From Acidobacteriota bacterium (lineage in GTDB: Bacteria; Acidobacteriota; Vicinamibacteria; Fen-336), in contig WYBL01000067.1 of the NCBI GenBank assembly GCA_011526565.1, positions 1 through 36,873 on the forward strand: 36,873 bases of DNA, written 5' to 3'. The notes under the pieces were generated by a model. It ran no database searches. It was not told the origin of the DNA and worked only from the letters and a program-made list of their open reading frames with translations. Shown here one piece after another: positions 6,794-14,568 of the stretch; position 1 is the first letter of the stretch; each line of letters begins with the position of its first letter. Made by a program: the position numbers and the translations under genes.

Positions 6794-8829
6794 TCGAAGC
6801 CACGCCCCGCCCGAGGCGTTCGGGCCCCAGCCTCGCGCTCGGCCTGCTGCTGGCGGGCGCGCTGCTCTGCGCCCCGCCGGCGGAGGCCGCGGGGCCGGAC
6901 CGGGCGCTGTTCCTCGAGGCCCAGCGCGTCTCCGCGTCGCTGCAGAAGTCGACCGCGAAGAAGGCGCGCCGCGCGGAGTGGGAAAAGGCCGTGATGGCCT
7001 ATCGCAAGATCGTCGCCCGCTACCCCCGCAGCCCGTACTGCGACGACGCGCTGCTGGCGATCGGCGACCTCTACGCGGGCATGGTCCAGCGCTTCAAGGA
7101 CCGCCGCTACGCCGACGACGCGATCCGCTCCTACCGGATGCTCGTCAGCGAGTACCCGAGCAGTTCCAAGGGCGAGACTGCGCTGTGGAAGGCGTGGGAG
7201 CTGGCCGTCGATTCCGGGGACGCGAAGCAGACGGCCACCGTCGGCAAGGCCTACCTCGACACCTACCCCAACGCGCGGCGGGCGCGCCAGGTGCGCGAGG
7301 CGCTGCGGCGCGAGTCGCCGGCCCGGCCGGTGCCGACGCCGACCCGGGCGGACCTCGCCCAGGTCTTCAACCTGCGCTCGTGGAGCGGCGACTCTTCGAC
7401 CCGCGTCGTGATCGACCTCGAGCGCGAGGTCGAGTACAAGTACGAGCGCATCCCCGACCCCGACCGGCTGTGGATCGACCTGCTGGGCACCCGCCTGCAC
7501 CCCAACGTGACCGACCGACAGTTCCCGGTCGGCGACGGCCTGCTGGAGCAGGTCCGGATCGCGCCCAACCGCGAGGGCGTGATCCGCGTCGTGCTCGACT
7601 TCGGGGACGTCTCGGAGCACACCCTCTTCTTCCTGCCCGACCCCGCCCGGCTCGTCGTCGACGTCCGCGGCAAGTCCCGCAAGGCGATGGCCCGGGCCGA
7701 AGCGGCCCCGGCCGCAACGCCCGCTCCCACCCCGCTGCCGACGCCCGCGGTCGTGGCGGCGGCGACGCCGCTCCCGACGCCCGTTCCCACGCCCAGCCCG
7801 ATGCCGACCCCCACGCCCGCGCCGCCCCCGGCGGCACAGGCCACTCCCGAGGCGGCTCCGATCCCGACTCCGACGCCGACCCCGGAGCCCACCCCGCTGC
7901 CGACGCCCGCGGCGACTCCGAAGCCGACCCCGGCGCCGACGCCGCGGCCGATCCTGCCGCCAGCGCCGACGCCGAGTCCGATTGCAACCCCGGCGGCCCG
8001 GGTTGCCGATGCCCAGGTGACGCCGCCCCCGCAGCCACCGAAGACCAACCGCTCGGGCGACTACAGCCTGGCCCGCCAGCTCGGCCTCGGCGCGCGGCGG
8101 ATCGTGATCGACGCCGGCCACGGTGGCCACGATCCCGGTTCGATCGGCCGTCGCGGACTGCAGGAGAAGGATCTGGTGCTCGACGTCGCGCTGAAGCTGG
8201 CGCGCCTGGTCGAGACCGAGCTCGGCGCCGAGGTGGTGCTGACCCGCGACTCGGACGTCTTCATCCCGCTCGAGGAGCGCACCGCGATCGCCAACTCGAA
8301 GGGCGCGGACCTGTTCCTCTCGATCCACGCCAACAGCAGCCGCAGCCCGCGCGCGCGCGGCATCGAGACCTACTTCCTCAGCTTCGCGAAGGACGCGCAT
8401 GCGGAAGAGGTCGCGGCCCGCGAGAACGCCATCTCGCAGGCGACGCTCAAGGACCTCCAGGGCCTGGTCCGCAAGATCACGCTCAACAGCAAGATCGACG
8501 AGAGCCGGGACTTCGCGGCCTCGATCCACGAAGCCCTGGTCGGCGGCCTGAAGCCGGTCAACCCGCTGGGCTCGACCGACCGCGGCGTGCGCACGGCGCC
8601 GTTCTACGTGCTGATCGGCGCCAACATGCCGAGCATCCTGGCCGAGATCGCCTTCCTCTCCCACCCCGAGGAGGAGAAGCAGCTCAAGACCCAGGCCTAT
8701 CGCGAGCACATCGCCCGCTCCCTGCTCGCGGGCGTGCGCTCCTACCTCACGGTCCTGAACCGCGGAGAGGAGCGGTTGACGCGGCGGACGCCGGCTCCTA
8801 CAGTCAAGAAGAAGGCCGCCCGCAAGTGA
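6790..8829 (+). CDS. N-acetylmuramoyl-L-alanine amidase with TPR-like, AMIN and Amidase_3 domains
   Basis: A 679-residue exported wall hydrolase, likely periplasmic, that cuts the amide bond between MurNAc and the stem peptide. GTG at 6790 overlaps the ftsK stop and gives a protein with a hydrophobic signal or anchor at about residues 17-32 ending in AEAA. Residues about 40-175 hold tetratricopeptide-like repeats of the outer-membrane YfiO kind (KIVARYPRSPYCDDAL, YRMLVSEYPSSSKGETAL). Residues about 192-295 look like an AMIN septum-targeting domain. A long Pro/Thr linker (about 305-407) leads to Amidase_3 at 437-652. The zinc ligands are in place: H444 in DAGHGGHDPG, E459 in QEKD and H513 in SIHAN, with catalytic E619 in AEIAFLS. 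It is longer than AmiC because of the TPR part and linker. A role in daughter-cell separation is inferred. Confidence 0.92.
   Translation: MIEATPRPRRSGPSLALGLLLAGALLCAPPAEAAGPDRALFLEAQRVSASLQKSTAKKARRAEWEKAVMAYRKIVARYPRSPYCDDALLAIGDLYAGMVQRFKDRRYADDAIRSYRMLVSEYPSSSKGETALWKAWELAVDSGDAKQTATVGKAYLDTYPNARRARQVREALRRESPARPVPTPTRADLAQVFNLRSWSGDSSTRVVIDLEREVEYKYERIPDPDRLWIDLLGTRLHPNVTDRQFPVGDGLLEQVRIAPNREGVIRVVLDFGDVSEHTLFFLPDPARLVVDVRGKSRKAMARAEAAPAATPAPTPLPTPAVVAAATPLPTPVPTPSPMPTPTPAPPPAAQATPEAAPIPTPTPTPEPTPLPTPAATPKPTPAPTPRPILPPAPTPSPIATPAARVADAQVTPPPQPPKTNRSGDYSLARQLGLGARRIVIDAGHGGHDPGSIGRRGLQEKDLVLDVALKLARLVETELGAEVVLTRDSDVFIPLEERTAIANSKGADLFLSIHANSSRSPRARGIETYFLSFAKDAHAEEVAARENAISQATLKDLQGLVRKITLNSKIDESRDFAASIHEALVGGLKPVNPLGSTDRGVRTAPFYVLIGANMPSILAEIAFLSHPEEEKQLKTQAYREHIARSLLAGVRSYLTVLNRGEERLTRRTPAPTVKKKAARK
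7705..8010 (+). repeat. Pro/Thr low-complexity linker coding repeat
   Basis: The amidase gene carries about 100 codons of imperfect P-T-P and T-P-x-P units, repeating motifs such as CCGACGCC and CCCACG. At the protein level it is an extended tether between AMIN and the catalytic domain. Such repeats tend to change length by slippage. Confidence 0.8.
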
Positions 8830-9041
8830 ATCCCCCGCCGCCCGAGATCGTCACCTGGATCAAGGTCGAGAAGCCCGTCTTCGACCTGTTCGGCGTGTTC
8901 GTGTCGTCGCTGACCTTCACCAGCCTGCTGGTGCTGTTCTCGCTGATCTGCGGCACGGCCTTCGGGCTGCTCCGCATCCGGCGCTTCCACCGCTCTCCGC
9001 CGGCCGAAGCGGACCTCCACCTCCATCTCGAGACCCGCTGA
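8826..9041 (+). CDS. Small single-pass membrane protein, unknown function
   Basis: A 71-residue protein starting at GTG 8826, which overlaps the amidase stop codon, so it is translationally coupled to it. Residues about 19-48 form one long hydrophobic segment (FDLFGVFVSSLTFTSLLVLF and onward) followed by an RIRRFHR basic patch. This predicts an N-out or hairpin-like anchor with a short cytoplasmic tail ending in a His/Leu-rich stretch. I do not recognise the family. Its position at the end of the rnj-ftsK-amidase row suggests a part in division or envelope assembly, which is inference only. Confidence 0.7.
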   Translation: MNPPPPEIVTWIKVEKPVFDLFGVFVSSLTFTSLLVLFSLICGTAFGLLRIRRFHRSPPAEADLHLHLETR

Positions 9042-9050
9042 ACGAGTAGC

Positions 9051-9091
9051 GCGCCGCGTTATTCTCTTGACATTCCTGACGCGCCGCGTTA
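9051..9091 (+). repeat. Direct repeat GCGCCGCGTTA, 30-bp period, in the phaR promoter
   Basis: GCGCCGCGTTA occurs at 9051-9061 and again, identically, at 9081-9091. The copies are exactly 30 bp apart and flank the -35 box. The second copy fills the end of the spacer and enters the -10 box. The layout fits binding sites for a repressor, plausibly the PhaR-type protein encoded directly downstream. Confidence 0.65.
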
Positions 9092-9095
9092 GATT
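9067..9095 (+). promoter_or_regulatory. Consensus sigma70 promoter of the phaR-like gene
   Basis: TTGACA (9067-9072), a 17-bp spacer and TAGATT (9090-9095) make the best promoter in the window. The predicted start falls on or beside the GTG at 9102, so the transcript should be leaderless. Confidence 0.8.
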
Positions 9096-9101
9096 GAGGG
9101 C

Positions 9102-9632
9102 GTGAACGGCGAAGTCCGCATCATCCGGCGCTACGGCAACCGGAAGCTCTACGACACCGTCGCACGGCACTACGTCACGCTCGACGAGCTCGGCTCCCTG
9201 GCCGCGAGCGGCGCCGAGATCCAGGTGGTCGACCAGCGCACCGGCGACGACCTGACCAGCGTCACCCTCGCCCAGGTCCTGCTCGAGGGCCTCAAGCAGC
9301 GGGCGGCCTCGATCCCCCGCCCCCTGCTCGTGCGCCTGGTCCGCCTGAGCTACGGCGACAGCGCCCTCCACGACTGGAGCCCGCAGCATGCCGCCGAGCG
9401 CGCCCGCCACGAGGCCGAGCGCATCGCCTCGGAGCTGATCGCGCGCGGCCGGCTGTCGATCGAGGAGGCGCTGGCGCTGCGCCAGGAGATCACCGGCACC
9501 CTGCACAACCTGCTCGGAGATGCCCAGCGCGGGCTCGAGTCCCGCCTCCAGGGCTTGTTCAAGGCACCGGAGCGGCGCGAGCCGCCCCCCGCCCCCAAGG
9601 CTCGCACGCCGCGAAGCCGCAAGAAGGAGTAG
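9102..9632 (+). CDS. phaR: PhaR-type polyhydroxyalkanoate synthesis regulator
   Basis: A 176-residue protein. Residues about 4-62 match the PHB/PHA accumulation regulator DNA-binding domain: IIRRYGNRKLYDT, then HYVTLDEL, then VVDQRTGDDLT. In known bacteria PhaR binds both DNA and polymer granules and represses phasin genes until granules form. The C-terminal half is helical, with GRLSIEEALALRQEI, and ends in a basic Pro/Lys tail, as in granule-associated proteins. GTG at 9102 is used because the domain begins immediately after it; there is no properly spaced ribosome-binding site. The phasin-like gene follows after 5 bp. No PHA synthase lies in the window, so the granule polymer is unknown. 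Confidence 0.85.
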   Translation: MNGEVRIIRRYGNRKLYDTVARHYVTLDELGSLAASGAEIQVVDQRTGDDLTSVTLAQVLLEGLKQRAASIPRPLLVRLVRLSYGDSALHDWSPQHAAERARHEAERIASELIARGRLSIEEALALRQEITGTLHNLLGDAQRGLESRLQGLFKAPERREPPPAPKARTPRSRKKE

Positions 9633-9637
9633 TCGAG

Positions 9638-10063
9638 ATGGCCGCCAAGAAGACCCCGCGCCCCGCGCGCGCCAAGAAGTCCACCGCCCCCCAGGGCGCC
9701 TTGCAGAACGCCTGGGCCCAGACCCTGGCCGCGATCCACAACGCCCAGGCCGAGGCCGAGAAGCAGATCCACCTGTTGCTCAAGAAGAACAAGCTGGACG
9801 CCAAGGACGCCGCCGGCGTCGTCGCCCACCTGCGGACCCGGCTCGACAAGGAGCGCAAGGCCGCGCTGAAGCAGCTCGAGTCGCAGGCCGGCAAGCTCCA
9901 GCACCGCCTCGACAAGGAGCGCAAGGCGGTCTCGAAGCTGGTCGACGACGCCGTGCGCAACGCGCTCGCCGCCGTCAACATCCCGAGCCGCGAGGAGGTG
10001 GTCACCCTCTCGCGCAAGGTCGACGAACTCTCCCGCAAGATCGACGGGATGAAGCGCCGCTGA
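9638..10063 (+). CDS. Phasin-like granule-associated protein
   Basis: A 141-residue, Lys/Ala-rich, almost wholly helical protein. The first 18 residues are basic. Residues 20-100 form heptad-like amphipathic helices containing two RLDKERKA units. The C-terminus, NIPSREEVVTLSRKVDELS, resembles the PhaF/PhaI class of phasins, where a short coiled coil mediates oligomerisation. It probably coats the surface of storage granules and may bind DNA through its basic end. A good AAGGAG ribosome-binding site lies 8 nt before the ATG, overlapping the end of phaR. The same NIPxR signature recurs in the small protein at 15583-15918. Confidence 0.75.
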   Translation: MAAKKTPRPARAKKSTAPQGALQNAWAQTLAAIHNAQAEAEKQIHLLLKKNKLDAKDAAGVVAHLRTRLDKERKAALKQLESQAGKLQHRLDKERKAVSKLVDDAVRNALAAVNIPSREEVVTLSRKVDELSRKIDGMKRR

Positions 10064-10071
10064 CTTCCTCG

Positions 10072-10096
10072 TCCTGACGCGCGGCGCTGATACACT
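10072..10096 (+). promoter_or_regulatory. Operator-like copy and -10 box upstream of the patatin gene
   Basis: TCCTGACGCGC at 10072-10082 repeats exactly the sequence at 9074-9084 in the phaR promoter. The similarity continues as SGCGY. A TACACT box (10091-10096) follows at once, as TAGATT does in the phaR promoter. This suggests that the lipase gene has its own promoter under the same control. The -35 region is weak. Confidence 0.45.
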
Positions 10097-10142
10097 TCGG
10101 GTGGTCGTGGAGCGTTCCGCGGCCACCCCCGGTTCCCTCCCC

Positions 10143-10150
10143 AGGGAGGT
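10143..10150 (+). promoter_or_regulatory. Strong ribosome-binding site deciding the TTG start of the patatin gene
   Basis: AGGGAGGT ends three bases before TTG 10154. It supports that rare start codon in a neighbourhood where many genes lack any Shine-Dalgarno sequence. Confidence 0.65.
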
Positions 10151-10153
10151 CCC

Positions 10154-11353
10154 TTGGCCCCTGCCGCCGCCGCTCCCCGCCCTCTTCGCAAGCGCCTGCG
10201 CCGCAAGCGCAAGGTGGCCCTGGTCTGCGCCGGCGGTGGCATCACCGGCGCCGTCTACGAGATCGGCTGCCTGCGCGCGCTCGAGGACCTGCTCGACCGC
10301 AGCATGCTCGACCTCGACCTCTACGTCGGGATCAGCGGCGGCGCGTTCGTCGCCTCGCTGCTCGCCAACGGCCTCTCGCCCCGCCAGCTCTACGACGAGG
10401 TCGCCGCCCGCAGCCGGACCCCCTTCGGCGTGGCGGAAGCGCCGCTCTTCAAGCTGGGGCTGGGCGAGTACCTGAAGCGGACGTCGCGCGCGCCGCGGGT
10501 GATCGCGGACGCGGTGCTGGCGGCCCTTTCCCGGGAGGGACGCAGCGCCGCGGACGCGTTCTTCACGCTGTTCCAGTTGCTGCCCCCCGGCCTGCTCGAC
10601 AACTCGGGGGTGCAGGAGTACCTCGCCCGCCTGTTCCGCGACCACGGCCGCACCGACCACTTCCGCGACCTGCACCGCGAGTTGATCGTCGTCGCCGTCG
10701 ACCTCGACACCGGCGACGCGGTGCCGTTCGGCGAGAAGGGCTGGCGCGACGTCTCGATCTCGAAGGCCGTCCAGGCCTCGACCGCCCTGCCGGGCCTGTA
10801 CCGGCCGATCCGCATCGGCGGCCGCGACTACGTCGACGGCGGGGTCAAGAAGACCGCCCACATCAACCTGGCGATCCAGCACGGCGCCGACCTGGTGATC
10901 TGCCTCAACCCGATCGTGCCGATCCTCAACAACGTGTCGGACGGCCCGCTGCGCGGCCACCTGTCGAACCGCGGCCCGACCTGGGTTCTCGACCAGGTCC
11001 TGCGCATCACGCTGCACGGCCGCATGCAGTACGGCCTCGAGCGCTACCAGAGCGAGCACCCCGAGGTCGACATCCTCATCATGCAGCCCACGCGCGACGA
11101 CATGCGGATGTTCCGCTACAACATCATGCGCTACAGCGCCCGCCACATCGTGGCCCAGCACGGCTACCGCTCGGCCAAGCGGCAGTTCGTCGAGCGCGAG
11201 GCCGAGTACCGCGCGATGCTGAAGCGCCACGGCATCCGCGTGGGCGACCCGAACGCGCTGCCCGACGTGCCGGACCCGATCCCGTGGCGCTCGTCGATGG
11301 CCCGCCACCTCGGCGTCTCGCTCGACCAGCTCGCCCACAAGCTCGCGCGCTGA
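10154..11353 (+). CDS. Patatin-like phospholipase/lipid acyl hydrolase
   Basis: A 399-residue patatin-family protein with the Ser-Asp catalytic dyad. The oxyanion loop is CAGGGITGAVYE (residues 26-36). The nucleophile elbow reads GISGG with S61, where most patatins have GxSxG as GTSAG. The catalytic aspartate is D228 in DGG. There is no signal peptide; a very basic N-terminus (RKRLRRKRK) precedes the domain, so action at a membrane or granule surface is plausible. The C-terminal 120 residues are family-specific, with the RYNIMRYSARH region. Next to a PhaR regulator and a phasin-like gene, it may mobilise stored lipid or polyester; that is inference from context. It ends 44 bp before the ABC transporter gene. 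Confidence 0.88.
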   Translation: MAPAAAAPRPLRKRLRRKRKVALVCAGGGITGAVYEIGCLRALEDLLDRSMLDLDLYVGISGGAFVASLLANGLSPRQLYDEVAARSRTPFGVAEAPLFKLGLGEYLKRTSRAPRVIADAVLAALSREGRSAADAFFTLFQLLPPGLLDNSGVQEYLARLFRDHGRTDHFRDLHRELIVVAVDLDTGDAVPFGEKGWRDVSISKAVQASTALPGLYRPIRIGGRDYVDGGVKKTAHINLAIQHGADLVICLNPIVPILNNVSDGPLRGHLSNRGPTWVLDQVLRITLHGRMQYGLERYQSEHPEVDILIMQPTRDDMRMFRYNIMRYSARHIVAQHGYRSAKRQFVEREAEYRAMLKRHGIRVGDPNALPDVPDPIPWRSSMARHLGVSLDQLAHKLAR

Positions 11354-11385
11354 CCCGCGCGCGGGACGCGGGCCGTGGCCATGGC

Positions 11386-11391
11386 TATAGT
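11386..11391 (+). promoter_or_regulatory. -10 box for a leaderless ABC transporter mRNA
   Basis: TATAGT is followed by exactly six bases and the ATG at 11398. No -35 consensus was found. Confidence 0.55.
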
Positions 11392-11397
11392 CGAGGC

Positions 11398-12321
11398 ATG
11401 GCTTCTCCTGCCGTGCTCGCCCGTTCGCTGGTCAAGGACTTCGGCCGCGTGCGCGCCGTCGACGGTCTCGGGTTCTCCGTGGCGCGCGGCGAGATCTTCG
11501 CCCTGCTCGGCGCCAACGGCGCAGGCAAGACGACGACCTTGCGCATGCTGCTGAGCCTCGTGCGCCCCGACAGCGGGACCCTCGAGCTCGACCTGCACGG
11601 CGACGGCCGCCCGGCCTCACCCGCCGACGTCGGCTACCTGCCCGAGGAGCGCGGCCTGTTCCGCGAGGCCCCCGTCGGCCGCACCATCGCGTACTTCGGC
11701 GTGCTGCGCGGCCTGCCGCGTCGGCGGGCGGAGGCCGAAGCCGCCGCCTGGATGGCGCGGCTCGGACTCGAGCAGCGAGCCCACGAAAAGCCCGACGCGC
11801 TGTCCAAGGGCAACCAGCAGAAGGTGCAACTGGCGGCGGCTCTCGTCCATCGGCCGCGGCTCGCGGTGCTCGATGAACCATTCTCCGGGCTCGACCCGGT
11901 GAACCAGGAGCTCCTGCTCGAGATCCTGCGCGAGCTGCGCGACGCCGGCACGACGGTTCTGCTGAGCGCCCACCAGATGCAGCTCGTGGAGCGGATCGCC
12001 GACCATCTCTTGATCGTCGAGTCCGGGCGCGAGGTGCTCGCCGGCACCCTCGACGAGGTCCGACGCGCTGCCGGCCGCGGCACTCGGCTCCGCGTCCGCA
12101 TGCGGCCGCCGCTGCCTGTCGAGGCGCTGACGCGCCTCGCCGGCGTCGAGCAGGTCGAGGCCGGCGAAGACGGCGTCGCCGACCTGCTGCTCGGCAACGG
12201 CACCGAGCTCGGCCCCGTGCTCGGCGAGGTCGCCCGACTCGGGCCGGTCCTCGCCGTGCACTCCGAAGACGCGGCACTGCACGACATCTACCTGCGCGCC
12301 GTGAGCGAGGCGCGCGGGTGA
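11398..12321 (+). CDS. ABC transporter ATP-binding protein (NatA-like)
   Basis: A 307-residue ATPase subunit of an ABC-2 type exporter. Walker A is GANGAGKT (38-45), the signature is LSKGNQQK (135-142), and Walker B LAVLDEP is followed by FSGLDP. The Q/H-loop parts are present, including SAHQM for the switch histidine. The LSKGNQQK form in place of LSGGQ is usual in the NatA/YhaQ group. A C-terminal extension of about 90 residues (from about 215) is typical of that group. The ATG at 11398 is preferred over upstream codons because the domain starts there and a -10 box is six bases away. The permease gene overlaps its stop. The substrate is unknown; sodium or drug export is known for some relatives. 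Confidence 0.92.
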   Translation: MASPAVLARSLVKDFGRVRAVDGLGFSVARGEIFALLGANGAGKTTTLRMLLSLVRPDSGTLELDLHGDGRPASPADVGYLPEERGLFREAPVGRTIAYFGVLRGLPRRRAEAEAAAWMARLGLEQRAHEKPDALSKGNQQKVQLAAALVHRPRLAVLDEPFSGLDPVNQELLLEILRELRDAGTTVLLSAHQMQLVERIADHLLIVESGREVLAGTLDEVRRAAGRGTRLRVRMRPPLPVEALTRLAGVEQVEAGEDGVADLLLGNGTELGPVLGEVARLGPVLAVHSEDAALHDIYLRAVSEARG

Positions 12322-13496
12322 CCCGCGTGGTGCTGGAGGTGGCGCGCTGGGAGTTCATGCGCTTCTTCAAGTGGAAGGACGTCGTGCTCGGCCTGCTCAC
12401 CATGGCGTTCGCGGGCGGTGCGTTCTGGCTGGTGAGCGCGCTCCTTGCCCGGCAGGCGACCCCGCTGCGCATCGCCGTGACCGGGCCCGGAGCCGCCGAG
12501 TTCGTCGCGGGCGAAGCCGAGCCGGGCTTCCTGTGGGAGGCGTCGACCGAGCCCCAGGCCGCCCTCCGCGACGCGCTCGTCGCGCGCCGCCTGGACGCGG
12601 TGCTGCGGCTCGGAGAAGGAGAAGCGGAACTGATCGTGCTGCGCCGGCCCGTGTGGATCGAGCTGGTCCAGGCGCGGCTGGACGAGCGCAAGCGGCGCGC
12701 GGCGCTCGAGTCCGACCTCGCGGCTGCCGGACTCGACCCCGCGGCCGGCTGGGCCCCGGTCGCGCTGAGCGTCCGCGCGCTGGACGCCTCGCCGCGGGGC
12801 AGCGGCGCCGTCGCGGCGGTGGCGATCGGCGTCACCCTGCTCGGCATCCTGATCGGCAACGCGTACCTGCTCGTCGGCATCACGGGCGAAAAGCAGCTCC
12901 GGATCACCGAACAGGTCGTCGCTGCGATCTCGCCGCAGGCCTGGATCGACGGCAAGATCCTCGGCCTTTCGGCGCTGACGCTGGCCAACCTCGCCCTCTA
13001 CGTGCTGCCGCCGCTCGCGGGCCTCGTCTTCCTCCGGGGCGTCGGCGCACCGGTCCCGGCGCTGCCGCCCGGCGCCTCCGACCCCGCGTTCCTCGCGGCG
13101 CTGTTCCTCTTCTCGGGACTCGGTTTCGCGATGTGGTTCACCTTCTTCGCCGCGGTGGCGGCGACGATCGACGACCCCAACACCTCGAGCCGCGGCGGCT
13201 GGATGCTGTTCCCGATGCTGCCTCTCGCCTTCGCGTTCGGCGTGATCCGCAATCCGGACTCGGGCCTGGCGGTGGCCCTGACGCTCTTGCCCTTGACCGC
13301 CCCGACGGTGGCGCCGGTGCGTCTCCTGCTCGCTGGCGTGCCGGCGTGGCAGCTCGCGCTCGCGGCGGTCGGCCTCGTCGTCACGGCCCTGGCGCTGCGC
13401 CGGGCTGCCGGGCGGATCTTCGAGCTCGGCATGCTGATGTACGGCAAGGAACCGACGTGGCCCGAGATGCGGCGCTGGCTGCGCGAGCCGCGCTGA
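12318..13496 (+). CDS. ABC-2 type transporter permease (NatB-like)
   Basis: A 392-residue inner-membrane protein. TM1 is near residues 19-42, and a large non-membrane domain follows to about 155. At least five more hydrophobic helices follow (for example LLGILIGNAYLLVGI, LANLALYVLPPLAGLVFL and AMWFTFFAAVAATI). The segment GEKQLRITEQ...GKILG is the coupling region found in NatB/YhaP permeases. GTG 12318 overlaps the stop of the ATPase gene, so the two form one exporter. Its 3' end meets the convergent acyltransferase gene after 16 bp. The substrate is not indicated by sequence; lipid-related cargo would fit the neighbours but is only a guess. Confidence 0.88.
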   Translation: MTRVVLEVARWEFMRFFKWKDVVLGLLTMAFAGGAFWLVSALLARQATPLRIAVTGPGAAEFVAGEAEPGFLWEASTEPQAALRDALVARRLDAVLRLGEGEAELIVLRRPVWIELVQARLDERKRRAALESDLAAAGLDPAAGWAPVALSVRALDASPRGSGAVAAVAIGVTLLGILIGNAYLLVGITGEKQLRITEQVVAAISPQAWIDGKILGLSALTLANLALYVLPPLAGLVFLRGVGAPVPALPPGASDPAFLAALFLFSGLGFAMWFTFFAAVAATIDDPNTSSRGGWMLFPMLPLAFAFGVIRNPDSGLAVALTLLPLTAPTVAPVRLLLAGVPAWQLALAAVGLVVTALALRRAAGRIFELGMLMYGKEPTWPEMRRWLREPR

Positions 13497-13512
13497 AGCC
13501 GCCTGCCTCGAA

Positions 13513-14568
13513 CTAGCCGAACCAGACCGAGCGGCGCCGGGCAAGGCGGCCGTCGATCATGCGCTGGATCGTCGAGCGCACCTGCTCGGAGAGCCGGTTG
13601 ACCAGGATCGGGTCGTCGGCGGCTTCCGGCCCGTAGCCCTGCATGTCGATCGGGTCAGCGAAGTCGAGCGCCCACTTCGACGGCAGCGGCAGCAGCCCCA
13701 GCGGCCCCAGCGCCGGGAAGGTCGGGGTGATCGGGAAGTACGGGAACCCGAGCGGCCGGCCCACCCAGTCGGCCTTGCCGATCACCGGGTGGATCTCCTC
13801 CGCGCCGACGACGGCCACCGGCACGATCGGCGCGCTCGTGCGCAGCGCCAGGCGGACGAAGCCGCCGCGGCCGAAGCGGGCCAGCCGGTAGCGGTCCTTG
13901 TAGTACTTGCCGACGCCCTTGACGCCCTCGGGGAACACGCCGACCAGTTCCCCGCGGCGCAGCAGCCGCTCGCCGTTGTCGGGGTTGGCGCGGGCCGCCC
14001 CGGTCTTGCCCAGCATCGGCGCCAGGAACGGCAGCAGCGCGAACATGTCGAGCGCGAGCATGCGCACCTCGCGCCGGCCCGGGTGCTGGTGCCGCACCGC
14101 GAGGTTGATCATCAGGCCGTCGTAGGGCAGCACGCCGGAGTGGTTGGCCACGACCAGCGCCGCGCCGTGCTCGGGCACGTGCTCGATGCCGTCGACCTCG
14201 ACCCGCCACCACACCGTGTACAGGAACTCGAAGAACGGCCGCAGCGTCTCGGTGAACTTGCGGTCGTAGCCGAAGTCGTCGACGTCCTCGGAGTGGTAGG
14301 CGAAGTAGGCCTCGCGCCACGTGCGCGCCAGCGAGGCCCAGCCGAAACCCGACAGGCCCTCCTGGACGATCCGCGCCAGCGCGACGAGCAGCCCCTGCGG
14401 CGCGGCTCCGCTGGCCCGCGCCGCCGCCAGCTCTCCCTCCAGCGCGTCGATCCGCGCCCGCAGCGCCTCGAGGTCCGGGCCCGTCGCCGGCACCCGGCCT
14501 TCGCTGCGCGCGTGGAGGCGGCGGCGCCGCGCGCCGGCAATGCCCACGACCTTGTCGCCCGCGCTCAC
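13513..14568 (-). CDS. Lysophospholipid acyltransferase-like protein (PlsC superfamily)
   Basis: A 351-residue protein. GTG at 14568 is chosen because it overlaps the stop of the epimerase gene; longer frames run into that gene. A short helical region precedes the acyltransferase domain, which begins near residue 130 after DDFGYDRKF. The catalytic motif reads NHSGVLPYD, a His-x6-Asp spacing, where classical PlsC has His-x4-Asp. FPEGVKGVGK is the substrate/phosphate motif. The variant resembles mycobacterial-type acyltransferases paired with a GalE-like protein, as I recall them. The likely reaction is acylation of a lysolipid or related acceptor at the inner membrane. It is the last gene of the four-gene minus-strand operon. 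Confidence 0.85.
   Translation of the reverse strand: MSAGDKVVGIAGARRRRLHARSEGRVPATGPDLEALRARIDALEGELAAARASGAAPQGLLVALARIVQEGLSGFGWASLARTWREAYFAYHSEDVDDFGYDRKFTETLRPFFEFLYTVWWRVEVDGIEHVPEHGAALVVANHSGVLPYDGLMINLAVRHQHPGRREVRMLALDMFALLPFLAPMLGKTGAARANPDNGERLLRRGELVGVFPEGVKGVGKYYKDRYRLARFGRGGFVRLALRTSAPIVPVAVVGAEEIHPVIGKADWVGRPLGFPYFPITPTFPALGPLGLLPLPSKWALDFADPIDMQGYGPEAADDPILVNRLSEQVRSTIQRMIDGRLARRRSVWFG

Noticed and set aside
7705..8010. Repeated CCGACGCC units considered as a CRISPR-like or tandem DNA array
   Set aside because: The units are in frame, variable in length and encode a Pro/Thr linker between amidase domains. There are no unique spacers of constant size.
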